NCBI GenBank assembly: GCA_007922195.1
Contig: ML682059.1
Location: forward strand, 12,699,181 to 12,763,180
Origin: Podocnemis expansa
Taxonomy: Eukaryota; Chordata; Testudines; Podocnemididae
DNA: 64,000 bases
Direction of reading: 5' to 3'
Shown: positions 34,353 through 46,793 of the stretch, in pieces
Layout: every line of letters starts with the position of its first letter
Numbering within the stretch: position 1 is the first letter of the stretch
The notes under the pieces: model-generated
What the model was told of the DNA's origin: nothing
Database searches by the model: none
What the model saw: only the letters and a program-made list of their open reading frames with translations
Translations under genes and position numbers: made by a program

Positions 34353-36906
34353 AAAGAGTTACTTACTTGCCCCTTCCTTACATGGAAGTAGAAATTAATA
34401 AGTCACACCTGCCAGAATGAGTCAGCTCAGCAGGAACTGGTCATCATCATCTCCTTGCTGGATCCTAACCCTGACTAAGAGGGAGCACTCTATAGAAGAG
34501 TCCTGCTACATTTGTTACAGGACATAATATTATTGCTAAATATGCCTTTTTCTCTGTGTTTTTCTGTGATAAGAATGTGGGACCAATTTGGACTGAAAGA
34601 CGGACGGGGACTTTTGAATACAGATGTTTTACACATCTAAACAGGAATTTTCAGAAGAATTTGCATATTTGATGTTTGTCATTGAATATGTGTTTTCTTG
34701 CCAAAACTGCAGATATTCTAGTCTGTAACAAATCTCAAATGTCTTTACATTTGTCTCAAGGCAGCAGATATCATTTTCACACAAATCTTTTTTGCCTGCA
34801 AAAATATCACCTTTTGGTTTTGCAGAAAACAGAAACTCAACTTAATTGAAGAAAAACTCTGTTTTGCTTTTCATGAATTTGGCAGCTTTTTACATAATTT
34901 TCCTTTAGTGCAGATTTTTTCATAGTGCTCTGCTTGGAAATCTCATTATCTTTAACCCTCTGTGTGCTGAAAAAGACACTGGCACAAATGAACCAAGGAA
35001 AGGGAAAGAGGAGAAAGGAACAACAGGTGTAGTTCAGCTGCTGGGGAAGACAAATGTCTCCTGAATTTGTGTAAAGAGAATGAGATGGGGAATGAGGATT
35101 CTTTTGGCATCATTACATTATATACCACATGAATGTTTTCCTCCCCAGTGCACATGCATTGACTAATTTTAGTTTTGTTTTGCAGATCAGTTTGTTTCTG
35201 TGGTTCATTTGCATGTGGTTAACAGAATATGAACTTTAGAGATGTGCATGGAGTATATGAAATCGTATAGGTCTTTTCCTTACACTGTTGCTATTGAGTC
35301 CCTGCTTTTCACTATATTGCTTTGTTAAAACACATTAAACAGGCCATTAACTCATAGTAAAGTTCTTGAAAGAGCTGCCTCTTGCATCTTAGTGGCTAGG
35401 GTGAATTTTTTCAACATGACATCCCTTTTCAAGCATCAACTTCACCCTTAGAGCCAAAGGGTGCTTTTCAGACCCAGATATGAGTGGAGGGCAATGCAGA
35501 GGATTGTTCATGTTCTGGCTCTGGGTGGCTTGCATCAGTGGGGCACTAAGAGGAGGCAGTCCTGGTGCTCAGGAGAATGCAGGGATGGCAACCATGATTG
35601 ATCTCTGCATGGGAGGCAGAGAAGTGAGGGTGAGAAAATGCTGTTATGCCTTCTTTTGGCTCTTAGTGTTTTAGGGTTGAAGTTCAGTCCTTTATTGAGA
35701 GAGATGCAGAAGAGGGAGCAGAATTTGATCAGCCATATATGGGTACCCAAAGGCATTTTTTTAATAACAGGGAAGGACCATACGGGGCATGCAGAGACCT
35801 TTATCCTTTAGTTCCAAAGGGGCACCAGTGTTAGTTTAGTCCAGCAAAACAAGCAAGGAGTCCTGGGGCACTTAAAGACTAACACATTTATTTATCACAC
35901 ATGCGATAAATAAATTTGTTAGTCTTAAGTGCCCCAGTACACCTTCTTATCCTTTACTGTTCTTGGAAAGAAGCCACTTATTGCCTTGTCTAATGCCCGA
36001 TGCTCCGATAAGATCGGAAAGGACCTGACCAGACTCTGCCAGTGGCAGGAAGCAGTCATCAAACATTGGTTTATTTAAGTGCTAGATTGCAGAGCTGTCT
36101 TGGAGCTTTCTGGTCCTTTTTCTTCAGCTACCACCAAGCTGTGCAGTAGTTTCTCTTTCATTTGTATGTAGGTGCTGCAGTCTGTTTCTCTTATTGAAGT
36201 CAGTGGGAGCTGAGAATAGGAATCCAAGGTTAAATTTGATCCCTCAGTCATTTAAGCCTCTTATTTCACTATTTAACTTTCTGGTGTGTTCACAAGAATT
36301 CTAAATGTGGTTTGCTTCTGATCTGTCTGAAAGACATTTGGTTTGACTTACAGAGTAATCCCAGATATATTCACTCACAAGAGCAGTCACCCATGCTTCT
36401 GGTTTAGGTTCTTTTTTCTTGTTTTTAATACTCTGCATCTTTTTTATAGCATTTGTCTGTCTTCAGACAACAGCATCATTTCCCAGTGCTTTTTATATAA
36501 GCCAGGGTGTAGCCAATCTACAATTTGATTTTAATAATATTCAGAGACGTGTTGTAGCTAATGATTTTTGAATAGAATGTAAAATGTTTTGATGATGTTC
36601 AGATCTTGCCCCAGATTGCCAACACACTGTTTTTTGATAATTTCATCTTGATTCTCAATTGAATCTTTAGAATATATTTTGCAAAAGTTGTAAAGGAGAG
36701 CTGATGACATGTCCTTTGTCAAGTAAGCATGTAGGGATGGTATTTTTTTCAGTGTCACAGAAAGGAGGTTTTCAAGCTTTGTCAGGCTGGGATTTGGCCA
36801 TTTACTTCACTGAATTTGAAACATGCCTTGAAAGGTTCATGCTACAGTGTTTCTGGACATGTGTGCAGATTTATGTTAGGAAAGCTGATGATCAAATTTG
36901 GGTACT
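34353..36906. other. Intron g-h, middle part
   Basis: Apart from the fold-back SINE at 35811-35946, no repeat family or conserved frame was recognised here. Confidence 0.4.
35811..35946. mobile_element. Fold-back SINE 3 with 10-bp target duplication
   Basis: Forward head (gttccaaaggggcaccagtg, ggcacttaaagactaacaca, tttatttatc) meets an 8-nt loop and reverses (gataaataaatttgttagtc, ttaagtgcccc). TTATCCTTTA is at 35801-35810 and 35947-35956. No 3' tail. Confidence 0.85.
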
Positions 36907-37692
36907 CAGTGTTCCCTCTAAGGCCCGAACGCCGCTGAGCGACACATGTTGCTCGCTGCACCTCTCCCCCTGCACAGGCCTGATCCTGCTCCCCCCGGTG
37001 GCCTGATCCTGCCCCCTCCACTCTCATTGCCACGGGGCAGCGGGGGGCACAAGCTCCACTGCCTGCCCAGCCTTCCAGCAGCAAGCACTGACCAGCCAGC
37101 CCAGCCTACCCCCAGTCGTGCCTCCCTAAGGGGCGGAGAGGGCTGGTGCTGAGCTGTGGCATGCGGGGTTGGAGTCCTGGAGTGGCCTGCTCCGAAGACT
37201 TTGGGCCACTTCACCCCCGGCCCCCCAAGGCCATGGATCAGGCCCGTTCAGACCCTGGGGGGGCTGAGGGCAAAGTGACGCAAACTCTTCAGAGCAGGCC
37301 ACTCCAGGGCTCCAACCCTGCCAGCTTCAGCTCAAGCGCCGGCCCTGTCCACCCCCGGGGAGCTGTGCCCGGCTGGAGGTAGGCTGGGCTGGCTGCTCCG
37401 CCCCACTGTGGTGAGGCTGGGAGGGCAGGCATGTAGACCAGCCTCTGGGCCCGATGGTCCATGTCCCCCCAGGAGTTGGAAGGGGGGGCAGTTAGGGACC
37501 CTTACCTGACCGCCGGAGCAGTGTGGCCTGGCCCCCGGCTGCTTCTCCAGCAGGAGTATTGCTCAATGAGCATGTGCAGAGAGTCTGCGCACACTCAGTG
37601 AGAGCTTACTCTGAGCGGGAGTTTGTGTTCCGTGCATGAGGCAGTGTCAGGGGCTGCGCGGCCACATGGCCATGCAGCTTAGAGGGAACATC
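36907..37692. mobile_element. hAT-type element, GC-rich, TGTTCCCTCTAAG termini
   Basis: Left end CAGTGTTCCCTCTAAGG; right end (reverse) TGATGTTCCCTCTAAGCTG. It shares termini with the 186-bp MITE at 18.5 kb but is about 790 bp and GC-rich. Flanks TGGGTACT and CAAGTACC could be a decayed duplication (all four differences are transitions), so this is weak support. Open frames inside are GC artefacts. Confidence 0.7.
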
Positions 37693-37799
37693 AAGTACCG
37701 TAGTACTGCAGGGAAACCCTGCTGCTGGATGCTCATCTCATCTGTTGGATGCTGATGAAAGCAAGGATTAAAGTAAGGGGGAATGCCCCAGAACAGCCT

Positions 37800-38462
37800 T
37801 CTGAGGGCCCCTAATTTTAGGCAGTCAGTGTTCCAGGGCCCCTAAATATAGGAGAACGTGCCAGAACGTAGTGTTCCAGGGCCGCCATAAAAAGAAAGAA
37901 CATCCCGGCACAGGGAAGGGGCTGCGGGCTGGGGCAAGCCCGGCCACACCTCCCCTCACTTTCCCAGGGCCTGCAGCAGCCACGCCTCTTCCTGCTGGGT
38001 GCATCACCCTCTCACCAGCCAGCTGTCTGGCCAACACCACAGCCTCCCGGCCTGGCCCAGCCCAGCTCCTCAGTGGTGCGGGTAAGGGGGCCCAGGGGGT
38101 TGGTCTCCTGCAGGAAGAGGGTGCGAGGGGGAAGGCTGGGGAGGTGTGGAGGGGTTGGGAGGGCTGAAAGGGGTGGAATGAAGATGGAGGAGCTGGGGGG
38201 TGTGGGGTTAATAGGGCTGGAATGGGAACATGGGGCAGGGAGCTTAGGGAATGGGGAAGACATAGGGAAAGAGGGGTCTGATGGGAGCAGGCGTTTTGGG
38301 GGCAGTAGCTGGAGTGGGGAGACAGGCCTTTTGGGAGCAGTAGCTGGGATGGGAGCAGGTGTTTGGCGGACAGTAACTGGGGTTAGTGAAGGGGGCCCAG
38401 AACTGTGTAAAGGGGGCACAGAAATTTAGGAGGTTTGCAGGGCCCACCAAATTATACTTTAA
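37800..38462 (+). repeat. GC-rich repeat, arm 1 of an inverted pair
   Basis: It starts gtgttccagggcccctaaat and ends ccaccaaattatacttta. The G-rich interior has a tandem block (38280-38395) built on gggagcagtagctggga-like units. The reverse-oriented partner lies at 38.94-40.09 kb. Confidence 0.6.
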
Positions 38463-38939
38463 CCCCTGGATGTAAGAGGCATTTTGGGTGCCTAAATGCC
38501 ACAGGTGGGATTTGACTTCCTGTTAATATCCAGGAGTGAAATCAAAGTCAAGAGGAATTTTACTTTTGACCTCAATAAGGCCAAGATTTCACTCTGTGTT
38601 TAAAAATTTGAAACACAAGGCACCTTTTAAGATGTGTCATTGCATTTCATGGAACATGGTGGATGGCTTCCATATTTAGCAGAATACATATAACTGTATA
38701 TTTAGCTTTTATATGTATTATATATCTACAGTTACAGCTAATATTTAGTATATAATTAAATATGAAGAATTTCTTCAAGATTCCTGAGCTTAATTTAAGT
38801 TTGGAGCATCATCATTTAGCTGAAACTAAAGCTGCAGTGTTTCAGGACTCTCTACTGTTACTTAAAAAGATTGGCAACCTCAGAGCAGGCTTCAGACTTT
38901 TGCATCCAGCAGCAGAAAGCTGTGTTTGAATCAGTGGTT

Positions 38940-40085
38940 AAAGTATACTTTGGTATAAAGTATAATTCTAATGTCAAGGTCCCCCTCCCCTATTGTTTGG
39001 GTTCTCTTTATGCATGTGTGGGCCCCGGCCCAGATGGGCATTTTTGAGCCCTACCTGCTCCGTCCTCACACTCGAAGCCCTGCCTCAGATATACAACATC
39101 ACCCCAACCTTGCCCAATACTGCCCGCATCAGACCCCTCTTTCCTCATGTCCCCCTCAGCCCCATCCCGATTTCCTAAGTTCCCTGCCCCTAAGGTCCCA
39201 CTCCAGTCTTCCTAACCCCCCATCTCCCATCTCGCCTGTCTTCACTCCATCCCCCTTCAGCTCCCCAGCCCCCTCCACCCCTCCCCAGCCCCTTCAGTCC
39301 TCTTGTCCCCATTTCCCCACTCCAACACACTTCAGCCCCCAATCTCCTCCACACCTCTCCAGACCTCCATCCCTACCCCTTCTTCCCACCCTAACCTGCC
39401 CGTTGGCTCTCCCAGTCAGCCCAATCCCTTCTTCCCACCTTACCCCCCATGCTGTTTCCCCGCTGGCTGCCCGACTGTCCTGAACCCCACCCCAGGGCTT
39501 CCTTACCTGGCCACTGGGCTGTTCTCTCCCAACCTTGGGCCTGGGCCTTTGGGGACTAGCTGGTCTTTTCTCCCCGAGGCCTCAATTCCTCCAGAAAGCA
39601 GGGGGGCCTGGTGCAATTTCAGCCTGGCCTGAAGGACCCCTGCCTCCCCACAAGCTGGCAGCCCCAGATTGCTGTGGGGCACCAAGGAAGGGTAGATTCC
39701 ATAAGCCACCTGGTGCCCTGCCAGGCCTGCCTGCTGTGGAGCAGGCTGTGAGTGTACAGCTCCGGTGGGGTGGGAAAGGGGCTCACGGGGACTCATGGCC
39801 AGCGCCGATGTGGAGAGAGGGAGGCTGCAGCTGCGGCACCAGCTGGCCAGCGAGAGGGGCACAAGGATGGCAAGGCTTGGTCCAGGCCATGCGCACTGCC
39901 TGGGCCAGGCAGGTAGGGGCAGGGCCACCGCAGACACCGGGAAGGAGGGGAGGGGTAGCCAGGCTCGTTCCCACCCACTGCCCCTTGAGCCAGCCCTGGG
40001 GGAAGCGCACTGGAACTCTGTTTTCCACCCCAGTATTCTATTTTTAGAGGCCCCAGAATGGTGTTCCAGGGCATTGTGGCTTACT
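38940..40085 (-). repeat. GC-rich repeat, arm 2 of an inverted pair
   Basis: Its left end (agtataattctaatgtcaag) is the reverse counterpart of the 3' end of arm 1, and its right end (ctatttttagaggcccc, ggtgttccagg) mirrors the 5' end. The interior is C-rich (39.10-39.50 kb). Open frames of up to 224 codons here follow base composition. Confidence 0.6.
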
Positions 40086-40089
40086 TTAT

Positions 40090-41056
40090 CCTCTGATTTG
40101 AATGCTATTGTTAATAAAAGCTTACTGCGTGACTGGACAGTTACAACAAGACTTGGCACGCATGTAGTCCTCTTCATTCACTGGCATCAAAATGCTGTAC
40201 AGCAATGGGTAAATAGCACAGTTTCTGTTTAACCTCAGGGGAAGCTGAGATGTGGAAAAGTTAAAAAATTTGCCCAACATTATTTAGTAGATTAGTGATA
40301 ATGCTTAGAACAGAATTGAGTTTTGCAGACTTGCAAGCTTATACCTGAACAAGTGTACCTCTCTGCTTTTCTTAGCATTTGTTGCTGCTACCTGAAAACA
40401 TTTGTTTCATTTAATGAAGAACAGCATTCTTTAAATATTTTAAATAAAATGTAAAATAGTTTGATCCGATCTGCTAAATAGGATTTCAAATTATTATTTA
40501 AAAATGGAAGCCATACTGTTGCTGCGGATAATAATTATTTATAGATCATTAACAATGATCAATCCCTCCTCCAAAGACCAAAAGTAAATAATTAGAGGAC
40601 AAATTCATATTTTAGGATGGGAACATTTAAGTGTGACTCTTAGAATTGGGCTTCCTCTACAAAATTTAGCCCTGGATCCTGGCTTCAAATACTTGAAGGT
40701 TTTCAATGTTGGGTCGACCCATTTTAAAAATAAAGGGTTTTAAAAAAATACTGCTCCGGAACTGTTGTTTGAATTTGTGATGCACTCACATTTTAGATCA
40801 ACTGTGCGTTGGTTTAAACCTGTCTCTGTAAGCATAATATCTAAACAGTAATTTGTTAACTGGAATGTATCAAGCTAAATAAATAGTTCAGGGATTCAAA
40901 ATGGTTGTTCAGACCATAGAAAACATATATACTATGTGTTGGGGTACCCATTTCTCATAGACAGCAATGTTTTGCTAAATCAGTCTTAAAACTCCACTTT
41001 ATGGATTTTATGTGTTTGTGTCTGTGTGTAACTAATACACTGTGGGTTTTTTGTAG
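40090..41056. other. End of intron g-h
   Basis: AT-rich, nothing recognised before the exon h acceptor. Intron h-i (41179-41816) holds only a short tandem duplication near 41542-41582 (tgttctattttacaaaata twice). Confidence 0.45.
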
Positions 41057-41178
41057 GTGTAAAGGCTGGCTTAAAGCGAACATACTCTGCTATTACTCAG
41101 GAACAGCTAGAAGTGAGCAATATGCCACAGTGGAAACCATTATTGTATGCTGTGGCATTTCTTCATACAACTGTTCAG
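41057..41178 (+). CDS. Dynein heavy chain exon h (end of AAA6)
   Basis: Two nucleotides complete a split Gly codon and 40 codons follow; exit phase is 0. The acceptor is tttttgtag and the donor is CAG|gttatt. It encodes [19 protein letters not shown], then [16 protein letters not shown]. The PPQG-.KAGLKRT junction with exon g and the FLH..VQERR junction with exon i are both family-conserved, which confirms the joins across a 9.9-kb intron. Confidence 0.94.
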
Positions 41179-41816
41179 GTTATTAATTAACTTTCTTACA
41201 CTTACCTTATAAGCCATGTTTTATAAATGAGAATAAAATTAAGAACTTAAAGATGGGTTAAATATAAAGACTGTGGTATGCAAAGTGATACATATGAAAC
41301 AAGAACAACCAAAAATTTCATCTATCCCCTAACTTGAAATATGCCTCCAATACTGTACCTACCTGCCCACACTGATTGCAGCCCTCCAGCAGGAGACAGT
41401 TTACGAAGAAATGGATAGTGTATTCCTTCACCCTCTGTGGAAGACCTTTTCAGAAACTCATCAGGTGGCTATCATTGACCTTCAAAAAAAGAAAAGAAAA
41501 TATTTCTGTTCAGGCATTTGTGATACCTGCCTCCTTAGTGTGTTCTATTTTACAAAATAGTATGTTCTATTTTACAAAATAAGATTCAACCTAATTAATT
41601 CTGGGGTTGATATTTTTCTCACACTAGTTTAAATCAGCAATAACTTTATTGAAGTCAGTGGAACAACCCAATTAGAATCAAACTCTATATCCCTTTAATT
41701 GCCATTTGGGTGGGCGGGTTATTGCAGTCATAGCATATTTCCCAAGTGCTTTTGTACATAGAATTTTTTCACTCTTGTTACTAAACTTCACCCTTTTCAA
41801 TATCTTCCTCCATTAG

Positions 41817-42164
41817 GAAAGACGAAAGTTTGGTCCCTTGGGTTGGAACATCCCTTATGAATTTAATCAAGCAGACTTTGCAGCCAGTGTTCAGTTTCTT
41901 CAGAATCATTTGGATGTGGTTGACATTAAGCATGGGGTGAACTGGAACTGTGTTCGCTATATGCTTGGAGAAGTACAATATGGTGGCCGTGTAACAGACG
42001 ACCTTGACAAAATGTTACTAAATACATATGCCAGAGTGTGGTTTGGAGAAAGTATGTTTACTGACAAATTTTGCTTCTACAAAGGTTACATTATTCCAAA
42101 AGGCAAGACAGTCGAAGACTATCTCCAGCACATAGAACTTCTGCCAATGGTTGATACACCCGAG
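41817..42164 (+). CDS. Dynein heavy chain exon i (AAA lid)
   Basis: This exon has 116 codons in phase 0/0. The acceptor is ctccattag and the donor is GAG|gtaaaa. It encodes [55 protein letters not shown] and [28 protein letters not shown] and [12 protein letters not shown] are invariant-type blocks of the heavy-chain lid before the C-terminal domain. The stretch after VWFGESMF differs from both DNAH5 and DNAH8 as I know them and is the best place to decide the paralogue. Confidence 0.96.
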
Positions 42165-42699
42165 GTAAAAATTTTGATGTTTTAAAGCATTATGAGGGTT
42201 ATGCTAATTAAAGCACTAAATTTTTATAAGTATCCATATATGGAACAGAGCCAAGCTCAAACAACAGACAATGAAAATGTAAATAAATGTTCTCACTTAA
42301 CAAGTCATTGTTATCATCCAGGCCTTTCCATTTTGAGGACAGGAAGTTACCAATTCAAGCTGAAATAAAAATGGATGTTCTGGACTTCTGTTCATAATGC
42401 ATATACTCTGAGATTTATAAATGCCTCTGAAGATAACATTAATTCAAATTAAAATGCACCAAATGTACATTTTTGTTTCTGATTCTATTTCGTGCATGGT
42501 GTGCTGAGAAAGGACTCCCTACATATAAAATTAAAATAGCTCTTTAATAAGAGAGATTCTGCAGCTGTTGTATGTATTTTAGGCATGTGCACACAGATTG
42601 GTTCCTTGCTGGTGTCTCCTTTGAATTCTCCCCCACTGCAACCTGAGCTCCTCCCTCCAAGTTCCAGGCAGATTGCTACAAAGGTTTATCTATAAATGC

Positions 42700-42927
42700 C
42701 TTGTCTGCACTGATGTTTTTCACATTAGTGTATCTGCCCTTGTACTGTAATTGTACTGCACCAGTGTAAAAATGATTTGCACCAGTGGGACTTTCTCTAG
42801 GGTGAAAATGAGGTAAACTGCACTGGTGTTAGTCACTTTTTACAACAGTGCAAGGTGCCTACACAAAGGATTCACACCAGTACACTTTTTCCTGTGCAAA
42901 AAGCCCCAATATGGACAAAAAACATTT
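42700..42927. mobile_element. MITE with inverted ends
   Basis: The left end ttgtctgcactgatgttttt and the right end, in reverse, ttgtccatattggggctttt are imperfect inverted repeats. The interior repeats caccagtg words. The family is not named here. Confidence 0.5.
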
Positions 42928-43329
42928 AGCCTAAATTTTACTTTGCCATGATATAATCCATAATTGAACCGTACTCTTCTAAGTCCAAGGAAGTAAACCG
43001 TAGAGGTGCTTCCAAACATATATCATAAATTATAGGGATTTTGCAAAAGAGATGCAAAAATAGATGAGTTCTTGAGGGGACAGAAGCAACTGTGGCAAAG
43101 TCCTGGATAAACTGACTTCCTAAAGACATTGGATCAGATCCCCTGTATCCTTTAATTTTGGGTGGGGATGTGACCCACCATCCATGCAGAATTCTCATTT
43201 GTGAGTCTTATTTTCTTAATTCAACTCCATTTTTAGGGTTTTGGATCATTAAGGCAGGAATAGCAGGGTAAAGTGCAAGGCAGGTGGCCTACTGGCTAAT
43301 GTGGATCTTCACTGGCTGAGTGTAAATGC

Positions 43330-43982
43330 TGCTCTGCTATCATTCCAGTGGATTCATTTTGAGGTTGGATATGAGTCAACAATGTGCTCTGGTTGCCAAA
43401 AAGCGCAATAGCGTATTGGGCTGCATTGGTAGGAATGTTGCCAGCAGATCAAGGGATGTGATTGTTCCCCTCTATTTGGCACTGGTGAGGCCACATCTAG
43501 AATACTGTGTCCAGTTTTGGGCTCCCCACTACAGAAGGGTTGTGGACAAATTAGAAAGTGTCCAGTGGAGGACAACAAAAATGATAAGAGGGTTGGGGCA
43601 CATGATTTACAAGAAGAGACTGAAGGAACTAGGCTTATTTAGTCGGCAGAAGAGAAGACTGAGGGGGGATTTGATAGCAATCTTCAACTACTTTAAGTGG
43701 TGCTCCGGAGAGGAGGGAGCTAGGCTGTCCTCAGTAGTAACAGAGGACAGAACAAGGAGCAATGGTTTCAACTTGCAGCTGGGGAGGTTGAGGTTAGGTA
43801 TTAGGAAAAACTTTCTCACTAGGAGGGTGGTGAAGCATTGGAATAGGTTACCTAGGGAGGTGGGGGACTCATCCTCTTTGGAAACATTTAAGGCCCAGTT
43901 AGATAAAACCCTGGCTGAGGTGATTTAGTGGGAGTGATTCTGCTTTTATGAGGTCCCTTCCAACCATTTGATTCTATGATCA
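43330..43982 (+). mobile_element. 5'-truncated CR1 LINE with an open reverse-transcriptase C-terminus
   Basis: An uninterrupted frame (43326-43928, 200 codons) carries NSVLGCIGRNVASRSRDV, LYLALVRPHLEYCVQFWAP, KLESVQ..TTKMIRGLGH, LKELGLFS, RLRGDLIAIF and HWNRLPREV. These are the end of the CR1 reverse transcriptase and its downstream region. The 3' UTR ends gaggtcccttccaaccattt, then gattctatgat. The RT catalytic part and endonuclease are missing. The open frame suggests a fairly recent copy. Confidence 0.93.
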
Positions 43983-46604
43983 CAGTCAGTAAAGCAGTTC
44001 ACCACAGAAACCATATCTTGTCTATTTCAGCTCCTTCCCAGATGTCAGTTCCAGCTCTTGCACCTCTTTTTTCTCATGATTTGAAGCCAGCTTTAGAATT
44101 TGAATGCTTATTTTCTCAGTATTTTGGTATCTGCCAATCCAGATTTGTGTTTCTTGTATGTGGGAGTTTTGTCTTTGACTTCAGCAGGGTAGGATCAAGC
44201 CCTGAATATGCAAAGTTCTCTTTCTCCTTCAAAAGACTGACCCAGTTTCTCACAGGTCCCAAGGAAAGTGACAACTTCCTTCTGCCACTCCAAACTGCTT
44301 TTGAATTGCTGTGGGAGACGCCTGACCTTTTAATCTCAGTCTTCTTTGATCCAAGAAGAATATTATATTAGTCAAGACAGAATAATTTTTGTTTCCTCCT
44401 AGTCCAATTTTTGGATAAGAAAAACAGGTTGAATGAATCTGACTGCTGTATCATCGCTCCTTTGATTAAATTCAACCTTTGCATTAGTAAATCAGAATAA
44501 ATACTGTCATCTGAAAAGGGCTATTGAATTCAGAAATCCCTTTGAAATGCTCTTAGATTTCAGACAGGAGAGTGTGGAGTGTTTACAGCTGGATTTGAAA
44601 CTCCAGTCAGTTGGAAAGCTAAGGCTCGCAATCCTGGATTCCTTGTGCACCCAAAACTCCCTTTGAATTAGGTTTCTAGATTAGTGTCCAGGAGGATTAG
44701 GGACACTGAAATGCCCCAGGATATTATTACTGTGTTTTCATTTTCTTCTTTATTCTCCTATGCATACACAAAGATAAACACACAGGATCAAATTCACCCC
44801 TGGACTAACTTCACTAACTTCAGTGAAGGTACTCCAGGGATTAATCTAGCCCTCTGCCCAGTACTACAATTTACATATATTATGGGAGACAGTTTCTCTT
44901 GTTTTTAACTAGGAAAGAAACATTTCTTCTAATTCACTATGGCAAAAAATGAAGCGTTTCTGTTTTTAAAGTGGTACAGATGATGTGGTTCCTGCAACTT
45001 TATCCTAATTCCGTTGCTCAGAGAAAATCTTATTCTCTTCAACAAAGGAGGTCAAAAAGCCATGAACATCTTTAATTTTCAAATGCTTATTATGTTCCAT
45101 GATAGTCAATACAGATGTAATACCATGCATTGACACTGTCACATATATCTAATAGTTCTAAATGTGCAGGGTGCATTAATGTTACAAGTTCTGTCTGTGA
45201 AATAAGTTTTAAATCCTACTTGGAGCCAAATGCAATGGTAATTGTGCACACACACTGTATCCCCAAGCAGAATGGGGTCTATAACACTTTCAGGGCTAGA
45301 TCCCTAGATGGTGTAAACTGGGGTATCTCCATTGATTTTGATGCAGTTACACCCACTTCCACCACCTGAAGAAGAATTTCTAAAGTTGCAAGTGTAACAG
45401 TATTAAATATGGTCATTTTTGTGCCTTTTTATAATGCGCTTAAAATAATTAATTCCTGATCATAAGAAATGTTTGCTGTATAGTAACACACACTAATTTA
45501 TACACATTAAAATGTCATGTATGTAAGAATATCATGCAAAATTAGTTACGTGGTTGCTTGCCTCAGCTATCTAGTACTGGGATATGCTCCCATTCACTGC
45601 TGAATCAGTGATTAAAGTGATTGTTAGAGACAGTGAATAGCTACAGAAGGACTATTTGAAATGAGCTGGTGTTCACACTCTTGCTCCTGATGGACAAGAG
45701 TCACCATCCAAAAGGACAGGTAAAAACTAACTGATGTTAAATGAGCATGAAGTCTGAACTGTCCTTAACTTTTATGATTTCCATCTTTAGGTCAGAACTA
45801 AGGCATGGGCAGGTAGGTATAGGTTGGGTCACTGCTCATACTTTAAGACTCAAAAGAATTAAGTTTTCACAGCCAGGGGGAAAATGACTTAAAAGCAGAA
45901 ATAGTTGAACATAACACATCCCGAATACATCTCTGTCCATAACATCTGTAGGGCTGCTTTTAAATAGTCAGACAGACAGATAGATACAGGCATACGTGCG
46001 CGCAAGCACACACACACAATTGTTTTATTGTCTATTTTACAAACCTAATTCACCAGTACCATTCCTAGCAAATAAATTAAATGAAAGAGAAAATTTAAAA
46101 GGAAGAAAATTTAGGAGGACCAGAAATGGAAAATGGTTGAAAAGTAGCAATAAAGGAAATATGATAATTATACATGTTTATTGTTTATATAATACCATAT
46201 ATGTGGATATCTTTCCTATGACTAAAATACTGAAGTAGTCAATACTGTAGTTACTATAAACTTGTATGTTCAAATTAATAGGTCACGGAAAGATTTTTCT
46301 GAAAGAAACAGAGAAACTGATTTGGATGGTTTTAGGGATGCATTTTCAGAGCTTGCATGTTAGAGTGTTTTGTATATGTCAGTTGAGCTGTTTAGCTGGT
46401 TTAGAGGGGTGTAACCCCATTGATTTTTATGAGGCTACACTGATTTAGACCATCTAATGATCTGCACCTTTGTCTTTTTACTTCGTGTAAACTATTAACT
46501 GATATATTCTAAAAAATCAATATAGTGTATCACAAGAGCACTTCTACTTTTTTTAAACATAATGCTTTAATTTTCTGTCTCATTGTCTCCTTTTTTATCT
46601 TAAG
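43983..46604. other. Rest of intron i-j
   Basis: Mostly AT-rich unique-looking sequence with a short (CA)n at 46006-46017. The open frame 43976-44371 begins in the CR1 tail and has no domain features. Confidence 0.4.
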
Positions 46605-46793
46605 GTATTTGGACTTCATCCTAATGCAGACATAACTTATCAGATTAATATGGCTAATGAGACATTAAGCACAATAGTTAGCATTCAGCCTAAAGACAGT
46701 GGCAGTGGAGGAGGAGAAAGTAGAGAAGCAATGGTACAGCATCTTGCTGATGAGATGCTGGAGAAGTTGCCACCAGATTACATCCCTCATGAG
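46605..46793 (+). CDS. Dynein heavy chain exon j (start of C-terminal domain)
   Basis: This exon has 63 codons in phase 0/0. The acceptor is atcttaag and the donor is GAG|gtataa. It encodes [38 protein letters not shown], then [33 protein letters not shown] and the glycine-rich IQPK...GGG segment are typical of the outer-arm class. [13 protein letters not shown] leans to DNAH8 and PPDYIPHE leans to DNAH5. Confidence 0.95.

Noticed and set aside
36842..40232. Many long open frames on both strands (up to 224 codons) around 36.8-40.2 kb
   Set aside because: They overlap on several frames and both strands, follow GC- and C-rich repeats, and show no domain or conserved motif. Base composition explains them.
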